Source: JAYREN01 sp963663375 (GTDB lineage Bacteria; Acidobacteriota; Holophagae; Holophagales; Holophagaceae). Taken from it: 64,000 bases of DNA. The DNA is taken from assembly GCA_963663375.1 (NCBI GenBank), contig OY760195.1:1116001-1180000 (forward strand). Direction: 5' to 3'. Both the position numbers and the translations under genes were made by a program. The notes beneath the pieces are model-generated. The model did no database searches and was not told the DNA's origin. It worked only from the letters and a program-made list of their open reading frames with translations. This document shows, in pieces, positions 57,633 to 64,000 of this stretch; position 1 is the stretch's first letter; every line of letters starts with the position of its first letter.

Positions 57633-58721
57633 ATGCTGCAATGGGGGCTCTCCCCGGACCTCCCACTGAGGGTTCTGCTTTGGAGCGCCATCGGCCTGGC
57701 CGCGGCCTTGGTTCTATTAGTGATCGCCACGGGGCTCTTGCAGAACCGGGCCGATCGGCGCAACACCCGGCGCATCGCCGCGTTCCGAGAGTGGGAGGCG
57801 GTGGTTCCGGGGTATCTCTTTGGGGACGGCCCCGTGCCCGAGGCCTTCCTGAATATCCCTCCCGAGCAGCGCCCACACCTGCGCAACTTCCTGCAGCGGC
57901 TGCGGAATTCCGTGGGTGGCATGGAGGGCGAACGCCTGAAGACGATCTATCAAGTCGCCGGTCTCGATCGGGATCTTCGCGCGCGTCTGGAACACCGCGC
58001 GCCCCGTATCCGCGCCACGGCGGCCCTGGAAGTCTGGGCCTTCGGGCTGGAGGCGCTGCTGCCAAAGGTGCTGACGCTGCTGAACGACCCCGCCGTCTAC
58101 GTGGCCTATGCCGCCGCCCGCACCCTCAGCCGCAGCAAGGACCTGGCCTATGCCGGGCCGGTCTTCGAGTGGGTCTCCTCCCAGGAGCAGTACCAGCAGA
58201 ACCGCATGCTGGCGGTGCTGGAGGACTTCGGTCCCGCCCTGGTGCCCCGCCTGGCTTCCCACCTGGAGGGAACACCCATCTCTCACCTGCGCTGGCGCCT
58301 CTTCGCCCTTCTGGTGGCCAGCCATCGGGTACCAGAGGTCCAACCCATCCTGGAGCGCCTGCTGGATTCGGAAAATGTAGAAGTGCAGTGCGCTGCCATC
58401 AAGGCCTTCTACGCCATTGGAGACCCCGGGATCTTCCCTCGCCTCGCCCGCTTCGCGAACCACGAACAGCCCCTGCTCCGCATGCATCTCGCCCAGGTCT
58501 CGGGCTCCCTGGGAGGAGCGGCTTCGCTGCCCCTGCTCATGGGCCTGATGGAGGATCCCGTCTTCGATATCCGCAGGCATGCCTCCCGCAGTCTCGCGGA
58601 ACTGGGGGCCTCGGGCCGGGAGGTGCTGCGGTGGATCGCCCTGGATCCCACCAGCGATCCCTTCGCCCGGGACATGGCCCTGGAACGCCTGGAATGGCTC
58701 GAATTGCGGGGGCGGCTATGA
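57633..58721 (+). CDS. Membrane-anchored HEAT-repeat protein
   Basis: The 362-residue protein has one N-terminal membrane helix (RVLLWSAIGLAAALVLLVIATGLL) and a cytoplasmic domain of HEAT-like repeats. Visible units include RAPRIRATAALEVWAFG, NDPAVYVAYAAARTLSRSK, SENVEVQCAAIKAFYAIGD and EDPVFDIRRHASRSLAELG. Such scaffolds bind proteins. It overlaps the glycosyltransferase start by ATGA, so the two are made together, and it may link the receiver protein to the synthase. No enzymatic motif is seen. Confidence 0.85.
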   Translation: MLQWGLSPDLPLRVLLWSAIGLAAALVLLVIATGLLQNRADRRNTRRIAAFREWEAVVPGYLFGDGPVPEAFLNIPPEQRPHLRNFLQRLRNSVGGMEGERLKTIYQVAGLDRDLRARLEHRAPRIRATAALEVWAFGLEALLPKVLTLLNDPAVYVAYAAARTLSRSKDLAYAGPVFEWVSSQEQYQQNRMLAVLEDFGPALVPRLASHLEGTPISHLRWRLFALLVASHRVPEVQPILERLLDSENVEVQCAAIKAFYAIGDPGIFPRLARFANHEQPLLRMHLAQVSGSLGGAASLPLLMGLMEDPVFDIRRHASRSLAELGASGREVLRWIALDPTSDPFARDMALERLEWLELRGRL

Positions 58722-60124
58722 CCGCCCTGCCCCTCCTCGAACTGGGAATCCTCTTCTACTTCCTGGCCATGAACGGCTACCAGCTCACCTTCCTGGCCCG
58801 GTCCTACTTCGCCATGCGCCGCTACATGAATTCCGTGGACTGGGACGAGATGGAGACCCTGTTCGGCACCCAGCACTACAAGCCCATCAGCCTGCTGTGC
58901 CCCGTCTACAACGAAGCCGCCGGCGTGGTGGGGAGCGTGAGCAGCCTTCTGGCCCTGCGCTATCCCGAGACCCAGGTCATCGTGGTGAACGATGGCAGCA
59001 CGGACGATTCCATGGAGCTGCTCATCAAGGCCTTCAAGCTGAGGCCCTCGCACCGCGTCGTGCGGAAAGGCATTGCCACCAAGCCCGTGCGCAACGTGTA
59101 CGAGAGCCTCTACGTGCTGAACCTGGTGGTGGTGGACAAGGAGAACGGCGGCAAGGCCGACGCCCTCAACTGCGCCCTGAACCTGGCCCGCTATCCCCTG
59201 GTCTGCTGCATGGACGGGGACAGCCTGCTGGAAAACGACGCCCTGTTGCGGGCCGTACGCCCATTCCTGGATACGCCCAACACCGTGGCCTGCAGTGGCG
59301 TCATCCGCCCGCTCAATGGCTGCCGCGTAACCCCCAACGGCATCCGTGGCATCTTCCTGCCCAAGAACTGGCTGCCCCGGTTCCAGATCGTCGAATACTT
59401 GCGCGCCTTCCTGTACGGCCGAGTGGGCCTGGCTTCCCTCAAGATGTTGTTCATCGTCTCCGGCGCCTTCGGGATCTTCCGCCGGGATCTGCTGGAGGAG
59501 ATCGGCGGCTTCAGGACCAGCACCGTCGGCGAGGATTTCGAAGCCATCCTGCGCCTGCACCGGCATCTGCGCGAGAAGCGGCAACCCTTCAACATCGCCA
59601 TGGTGCCCGACCCCATCTGCTGGACCGAGGTGCCCGAACACTTCAAGACCCTTAGGCGTCAGCGAAACCGCTGGCAGCGCGGCCTCATGGAGACCCTCTG
59701 GAGCCATCGCCGGCTCTTCCTAAACCCGAGATACGGCAGCCTCGGCCTGATCTCCATGCCCTTCTTCGTCACTTTCGAGGCCCTGGGGCCCATGGTGGAA
59801 TTGACGGGGTACGCCCTCTTCGCGTGGCAACTGTTCCAGGGCGGCATCGATCTGCCCTTCGCCAGCCTCTTCCTGCTGGTGGCCATCTTCCTGGGCCTGC
59901 TCAATTCCATCGCCGCCGTGCTCCTGGAAGTGAACGGCGGCCACCGCTACCAGGGCCTCAAGGCCTTCCTGCTGCTGCTGCTGACCGCCATCCTGGAGAA
60001 CTTCGGCTACCGCCAACTCACCGTCTTCTGGCGCCTGACCGGCATCGTGGACTTCCTCCGCGGCCGCAGCGGCTGGGGCCGCATGCAGAGAACCGGCGCC
60101 GCCAGCGGTGCTGGGACGGTGTGA
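58718..60124 (+). CDS. Family 2 processive glycosyltransferase (polysaccharide synthase)
   Basis: The 468-residue protein has an N-terminal membrane helix and three to four C-terminal ones (FVTFEALGPMVELTGYALF, LPFASLFLLVAIFLGLL, LKAFLLLLLTAILENFGY). The GT-A core shows all synthase motifs: VIVVNDGSTDDSM (UDP-binding Asp), GGKADALNCAL, CMDGDSLLE (DxD), STVGEDFE (catalytic TED-like) and RRQRNRWQRG (Q/RxxRW), the mark of processive enzymes such as PgaC, hyaluronan and cellulose synthases. It would polymerise a beta-linked glycan and extrude it through the inner membrane. The sugar cannot be predicted. No PilZ domain is present. Confidence 0.93.
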   Translation: MTALPLLELGILFYFLAMNGYQLTFLARSYFAMRRYMNSVDWDEMETLFGTQHYKPISLLCPVYNEAAGVVGSVSSLLALRYPETQVIVVNDGSTDDSMELLIKAFKLRPSHRVVRKGIATKPVRNVYESLYVLNLVVVDKENGGKADALNCALNLARYPLVCCMDGDSLLENDALLRAVRPFLDTPNTVACSGVIRPLNGCRVTPNGIRGIFLPKNWLPRFQIVEYLRAFLYGRVGLASLKMLFIVSGAFGIFRRDLLEEIGGFRTSTVGEDFEAILRLHRHLREKRQPFNIAMVPDPICWTEVPEHFKTLRRQRNRWQRGLMETLWSHRRLFLNPRYGSLGLISMPFFVTFEALGPMVELTGYALFAWQLFQGGIDLPFASLFLLVAIFLGLLNSIAAVLLEVNGGHRYQGLKAFLLLLLTAILENFGYRQLTVFWRLTGIVDFLRGRSGWGRMQRTGAASGAGTV

Positions 60125-60138
60125 GGGGCGAGGGAACC

Positions 60139-60525
60139 CTAAAGGTATTGGCGGATGAAATGAGCGATGTCCTGACGCGTTGTCCGATGATCTGCCGTGT
60201 CCATCATTCGTTCGATGAGTTTGGATTGAAAGGCATCGTCATCTGGCAGCAGTGCGCCATTCACGGACAACATCACGATGCCAGCCACGGTCCCGATTCT
60301 CTTATTGCCATCCAAAAAGGGATGATCGCAGCAGAGGTGCCACATCAGTGCCGCAGTGCAATCCACCAAGTCGCCGTTCTCGTAGAAGAGGACGTTATGG
60401 GGAGCCTGACAGGCGGACTCCAGCACTCCGACATCCCGCAGCCCTGCAATGCCCCCAAAAAGTTCAATCTGCCGACGTTGGAGTTCGAGCACATCCTCCA
60501 CGCCCAGGATGATGAACGCACTCAT
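60139..60525 (-). CDS. doc: Doc-family (Fic) toxin
   Basis: The 128-residue protein is a death-on-curing toxin. The catalytic Fic loop is HPFLDGNKRIG, with His, Asp, Asn and Lys-Arg in the Doc version. In Doc from phage P1 this domain phosphorylates EF-Tu and stops translation. The start codon overlaps the antitoxin stop by ATGA. It is convergent with the glycosyltransferase gene, 14 bases apart. Confidence 0.95.
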   Translation of the reverse strand: MSAFIILGVEDVLELQRRQIELFGGIAGLRDVGVLESACQAPHNVLFYENGDLVDCTAALMWHLCCDHPFLDGNKRIGTVAGIVMLSVNGALLPDDDAFQSKLIERMMDTADHRTTRQDIAHFIRQYL

Positions 60526-60752
60526 TCAGCCAGAGCCTTGAAGGTCTTGGCATACCGGGACTCGGCCAGGGCGGCATGGGCAGCCAGTTCGTCGGGGGTA
60601 ATCCGGCGCGTGACCTGGGGCACGATGGTCAGGGATTTGCCGTCCGTACTGATCTCCAGCGGGGTCTCAGGGGTGATATGCAGCAACTCCAGGAGGCTCT
60701 TCTCCAATACCAGGGCGTATGAGTTGCCGTGTTTGCTCAATGTTTTACGCAC
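60522..60752 (-). CDS. AbrB/SpoVT-type antitoxin partner of Doc
   Basis: The protein is 76 residues from a GTG at 60752, chosen for GGAGG six bases upstream. The first 45 residues (VRKTLSKHGNSYALVLEKSL..., ITPETPLEISTDGKSLTI) form the swapped-hairpin AbrB/MazE DNA-binding fold. The C-terminal tail (ITPDELAAHAALAESRYAKTFKALAE) is helical and should wrap the toxin. Most Doc toxins pair with Phd; AbrB-type partners are also known. It should repress its own operon. Confidence 0.88.
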   Translation of the reverse strand: MRKTLSKHGNSYALVLEKSLLELLHITPETPLEISTDGKSLTIVPQVTRRITPDELAAHAALAESRYAKTFKALAE

Positions 60753-60979
60753 AAACAACCTCCGTATAACTAATGTAGAACACTCCACAGTGATTGCAAG
60801 CCTCTCATAGAACTCATTGTGCAGGGGCCATCAACCGTCCGCCCCCTCAGCTACACGCCCTCCAACACGGAAGCTCGCGATCCTTCCATCCCCACACCGC
60901 GATTTTCCCACTCAAAGGCGGGTCACTTTGCCTGTCGCAAGTCGGGCACTTTCAGAAATCGCCTGACAGCAAGAAATCG

Positions 60980-61714
60980 CTACGGCCTTGCCTCGTAGAG
61001 CAGACCTTCCTTGGCGAAGCGGCGGCGCAGCAGACGGGCGGTTTGCCGAATGGCCTCCTGTGACCATCCCCGGGAAAGATGCCTGATTGCCACGAGAAGC
61101 GTTCGGCCACCCTCATGATCCAGCCAGGCCAGCTTGGCGTTCGGGATTTCCCGGGCCTTTGCGGTTTCCGTGAATCGAACCCCAGGCACCCTCTGGAATC
61201 CAGACCACACGGACCGCACGTTGCCACCGGGTTCTTGATTCCCGATTCCCAGGATGATTCCGGGTCGCAGGCTTTCGAGCACCAGGGGGAGGAGGGCCGT
61301 CCTCGCCCCATTCCATTGTTCAGCAGAGATCTCCCTGGCCTGGCGGGTGGGTAATGGACAGACATTCAACGCAGGAATCTCCCCGAGATCGGGAAAACCA
61401 AGAGCCTTGAAGAAGTCCTGGACCTTCACCTGCAACGGACTCTCGCCCTTGAGGTACCAGCCGCCACCGAATCGTGCAGGGCGCTCCCATCCCTCATCCA
61501 GGTAGGCTGACCAACCAGCCTTATCGGGCGTTGGAGGGAAGTGTGGATCCACCAATCCATTCCCGCCCGGATTGACACCGCAAATTAGGATAGAAGATTG
61601 AGACGTAGCGCACCTTTCCAAAGAGCTATAGAATGATCTCACCTCCACACACGGGTATATTCTCCCAACCGCTCTTTGGTATTGATCAACAAATAAGATC
61701 CGCTTTGCATTCAT
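60980..61714 (-). CDS. Uracil-DNA-glycosylase-superfamily-like protein
   Basis: In this 244-residue protein, SILICGVNPGGNGLVDPHFP resembles motif A of the UDG fold (G-x-NPG), LGIGNQEPGGNV a central strand-loop, and AIRHLSRGWSQEA motif B (H-x-S-R). PALNVCPLPTRQAREI sits where family members contact DNA or the base. This would make it a DNA repair glycosylase or a non-catalytic relative; the subfamily is not recognised. It starts with A-rich/AAAGGGGGG upstream. It lies at the edge of an AT-rich region and separate from the toxin-antitoxin pair. The 227 bases between (60753-60979) hold nothing I recognise. Confidence 0.65.
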   Translation of the reverse strand: MNAKRILFVDQYQRAVGRIYPCVEVRSFYSSLERCATSQSSILICGVNPGGNGLVDPHFPPTPDKAGWSAYLDEGWERPARFGGGWYLKGESPLQVKVQDFFKALGFPDLGEIPALNVCPLPTRQAREISAEQWNGARTALLPLVLESLRPGIILGIGNQEPGGNVRSVWSGFQRVPGVRFTETAKAREIPNAKLAWLDHEGGRTLLVAIRHLSRGWSQEAIRQTARLLRRRFAKEGLLYEARP

Positions 61715-61899
61715 TCGAATCCCCCCCTTTCAATTTTAAAATCGCTAGACTGTTAGACATTTAGCACCCCATTATACCACTTTGGTTAAATCATGAAATT
61801 TGAGCAATTTAACCAAATTACATTAAAACTAAAAATATCAAATAAGATTAGACGTCTAATCGATTACGATTATGACAAAAAAATTCTCAACTTAATGAT

Positions 61900-62916
61900 T
61901 TAATTTTTTTCCTTTAACGTGTTGGCAATATTTTCTTTTTGATTGCTGAATTCTTTTTTCAGCTTTTCTAGCTTTGCATTCTCTTCCGCCAATTTCTTTT
62001 TTGCATTATCTAGCAGTCTTGGTGTTGCAACGTATTCATAACCAGCTACCTGTTGATCCAAAACAGCTATTTCGCGAATCATTTGATCGCGCTTGCCATT
62101 ATAAAATCTCTCCACATACTCCACAGCGGAAGAGCAACGTTCTTTTTGTTCGACAATTTCTTCGCATAAATATTTTAATCTAGCAATTTCATTGCGTATG
62201 GATCCAGATTTACCCTTTTTAAATCCAACAACATCAAAAAAACTTTCAAAATTTTTATAATTGTCAATATTTACAGCGAAAACTTTATCGACAGGGAGTT
62301 CTTGGCCGATAGAGAAAATGATGTCGTCAAATCTCTGATAAATAGCCCCCCCCTTGACCTCCCCTTGACCTCCCCTGGATACCATGGACGCCAAGGAGGC
62401 CATCGCATCCACCTCAGCCTTAAATGGTTCCATTTTTAGTGCCTTTTGTCGAAGAGCTTGACCAGCGACCTCAAAATCGGGTAGTACATCGGCCAATGTG
62501 ATAGATTCCAAGATAGGGCTGACCACAATGTAGTGTTCGCTATCATAAGGTATATTTTTATATATATATTTTGATAGAGAATAATCGTGAAATCCAAGTT
62601 TATTCATGTTTGAAATTGCATGAATCATTGCAATTCTATCGTAAAGCGCTGGGGTGCTTACGTAACGAACAACCACCTGGGCCAGATCGTTATTCCTATT
62701 TTTCTTTATAGCGAATTCTACTGCAGTTGCAATCAATGAACTTGTCTCATCACTGATTTGACGACCATTTTGAGTCAAAAGAATTTGTTCCTCTAAAATT
62801 TTAATTACAGCATGGTCATCGTCTCTTTTCATGGCAAAATCGAGATTTTTCTTAATAGCAGAATCACATCCTATTAGCGACAGCACACCAATCGCAATGA
62901 TGATTTTATTTTTCAC
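61900..62916 (-). CDS. AT-rich lipoprotein with C-terminal coiled coil, function unknown
   Basis: The protein is 338 residues from a GTG with GGAGAC upstream. The signal MKNKIIIAIGVLSLIGC (first residue coded by GTG) ends in a lipobox cysteine at 17. The body is helical, with VRYVSTPALYDRIAMIHAIS and YEYVATPRLLDNAKKKLAEEN. The last 60 residues are Lys/Glu-rich and form a coiled coil (KKKLAEENAKLEKLKKEF). GC content is far below the neighbours, apart from a GC-rich patch at 62347-62375 where CCCCTTGACCT is repeated, coding RGGQGEVKGG. Likely horizontally acquired. The AT-rich gaps on either side (61715-61899, 62917-63116) show no gene. Confidence 0.75.
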   Translation of the reverse strand: MKNKIIIAIGVLSLIGCDSAIKKNLDFAMKRDDDHAVIKILEEQILLTQNGRQISDETSSLIATAVEFAIKKNRNNDLAQVVVRYVSTPALYDRIAMIHAISNMNKLGFHDYSLSKYIYKNIPYDSEHYIVVSPILESITLADVLPDFEVAGQALRQKALKMEPFKAEVDAMASLASMVSRGGQGEVKGGAIYQRFDDIIFSIGQELPVDKVFAVNIDNYKNFESFFDVVGFKKGKSGSIRNEIARLKYLCEEIVEQKERCSSAVEYVERFYNGKRDQMIREIAVLDQQVAGYEYVATPRLLDNAKKKLAEENAKLEKLKKEFSNQKENIANTLKEKN

Positions 62917-63116
62917 ATCGTCTCCATTTGTTGTTTAGAAATTATGGAATCTACCACAAGTAGTAACTGAATTCTGGTTATCCGGATGCTTCCAAAAGTC
63001 AGTCCCGAAGAGGACAATAGGCGATTGTTTCATTCATAATTAGAATAATTCGTATTTAAAATTAATAAGCATATTAATTTCCTGTGCCCGATCCTAATTG
63101 GCTTAACAGACTGAGG

Positions 63117-63578
63117 TTACTCTGAATTTTCCACCACTAGCCATATCTTTCGTTTGGCTTGGCATTCCTTAATAATCCGAATGATTGCCCCGTCAGAGGG
63201 AACAGTTTCTGGAATTGAATCAGAATTCAACCCAACAATGATCACCTTCCCCGTTTCACCGGGGGGCAGGTTGAACGGATGGGGTGCAGATCGTTCTCCT
63301 GGTGTTGAGGTTGGTTCAGCCCGGGGTGCAAAGTGGTTTCCTGTTTCCAGGCACTCGGGGGTGACGCCGAATAAGGATCCAAGAGCCGCCATGGCCGCTC
63401 CTGACGGCTCGGCAATACCTCGCTCCCATGCGGAAACCGCCGTTTGATCAGTGTTCACGGCTTGTCCAAGTTCGCCCTGGGTCCATCCCCAAGCCAGTCG
63501 GACAGAGCGAATGCGCTCTCCGAGGCTCTTGGGGGGGCCGGAAAGGGGGCGGGATTCGTAGGGGCCTCGGGTTGCCAT
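63117..63578 (-). CDS. XRE-family helix-turn-helix regulator
   Basis: In this 153-residue protein, residues 18-75 form a Cro/CI-type domain: SLGERIRSVRLAWGWTQGEL, AVNTDQTAVSAWERGIAEPS, AMAALGSLFGVTPECLETG. The C-terminal half (GKVIIVGLNSDSIPETVPSD...IKECQAKRKIWLVVENSE) is not recognised. It is divergent from the Ser/Thr kinase gene with only 67 bases between start codons, so it probably controls one or both. Confidence 0.9.
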   Translation of the reverse strand: MATRGPYESRPLSGPPKSLGERIRSVRLAWGWTQGELGQAVNTDQTAVSAWERGIAEPSGAAMAALGSLFGVTPECLETGNHFAPRAEPTSTPGERSAPHPFNLPPGETGKVIIVGLNSDSIPETVPSDGAIIRIIKECQAKRKIWLVVENSE

Positions 63579-63645
63579 GGATGGAATATGATTAAAAACG
63601 ATAAATTCGTCAACAGTGATTTTTGAACTTTGTCAGGATGGTTTC

Positions 63646-64000
63646 ATGCCTTCTTCTCCGCAGCCCGATCCGCCCACCTGGCTTAGCTCCGCGCAGCGAG
63701 CCCTGGGGCGCTATCGACTAGGCCCTGTCCTGGGTGAAGGTTCCTCCGGGGTGGTCCACGAGGCTTGGGACATGGTTCTGGAACGGGTGGTCGCCCTGAA
63801 ACGTTTGACCGCCCATAGCCAGGAGGCCTGGGATCGGTTCGTTCAGGAGGGAAAGCTGCTGGCTCGGATCCAGCATCCCCATCTCTGCCAGGTCTACGAC
63901 GTGGATGACATCGATGGCGTGCCCATCATTGCCATGCAGCGGGTGAACGGGGCTCCCCTTTCCAAACTGCGGGACCAGATGACCCGCGAACAGGCAATCC
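63646..64000 (+). CDS. Serine/threonine protein kinase, N-terminal part (truncated by window edge)
   Basis: The first 118 codons are present, starting at ATG 63646 with AGGATGG upstream. The chain shows kinase subdomain I, LGRYRLGPVLGEGSSGVVHEA (Gly-rich loop; split here only by description), subdomain II with the ATP-anchoring Lys in VVALKRL, and subdomain III/IV (FVQEGKLLARIQHPHLCQVYDV). This is a Hanks-type (PknB-like) bacterial kinase. The catalytic loop, any membrane helix and extracellular part lie beyond the window. Confidence 0.93.
   Translation, partial: MPSSPQPDPPTWLSSAQRALGRYRLGPVLGEGSSGVVHEAWDMVLERVVALKRLTAHSQEAWDRFVQEGKLLARIQHPHLCQVYDVDDIDGVPIIAMQRVNGAPLSKLRDQMTREQAI

Overview
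The window is GC-rich, densely packed Gram-negative chromosome. It carries two RND/outer-membrane-factor efflux systems, lipoproteins with lipoboxes, LysS, Mfd, RsgA, SurE and RecQ. Genes have good Shine-Dalgarno sequences and often overlap by ATGA. The gene content and style fit an Acidobacteriota/Holophagae-like (Geothrix-type) organism, but that placement is inference: no rRNA or other marker is present. I saw no rRNA, tRNA, CRISPR array or intact insertion sequence.

Layout. 0-2.3 kb: end of an ATP-dependent DNA ligase, lysS and a small membrane protein. 2.3-15.7 kb: two efflux systems arranged back to back around two divergent TetR-family regulators with clear palindromic operators. The left system ends in an RND pump fused in frame to a TolC-like domain; the right one is a conventional OMF-MFP-RND operon followed by a flavodoxin-fold reductase. 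16-25.3 kb: nitroreductase, RsgA plus an RNHCP zinc protein, a CapA-like/NlpC-P60 pair, a beta-helix lipoprotein, two tandem DUF418 membrane proteins and a secreted protein. 25.4-38.4 kb: RecQ, a solitary HsdR-N-like nuclease, Mfd, a Uma2-type nuclease, a triple-repeat exported protein, a HAD 5'-nucleotidase, a ClC transporter and SurE. 38.7-41.7 kb: an AT-rich accessory block holding a seven-repeat lipoprotein followed by an integron attC-like site, then two HEPN-like genes. 42.2-51.6 kb: a membrane protein and a peptidase cluster (S9, papain-like C1, two tandem M3). 51.7-60.1 kb: phosphofructokinase overlapping what looks like a synthase-dependent exopolysaccharide operon (TPR plus clan GH-A hydrolase, TPR plus outer-membrane barrel, CheY-like receiver, HEAT-repeat protein, GT2 synthase). 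60.1-64 kb: a Doc toxin-antitoxin pair, a uracil-DNA-glycosylase-like protein, an AT-rich lipoprotein, an XRE regulator and the start of a Ser/Thr protein kinase.

Two dispersed non-coding repeat families run through the window. One is a REP-like double hairpin at gene 3' ends (three loci, one a nested insertion), whose stems show compensatory base changes. The other is a set of long imperfect hairpins built from short reiterated phrases (CGCGAAT, CACGAAGG, AAAGAAC, CTTGGCG types) in intergenic gaps. The best candidates for undescribed biology are the RND-TolC fusion, the exopolysaccharide operon, the attC-tagged cassette with the neighbouring HEPN genes, and the two repeat families.
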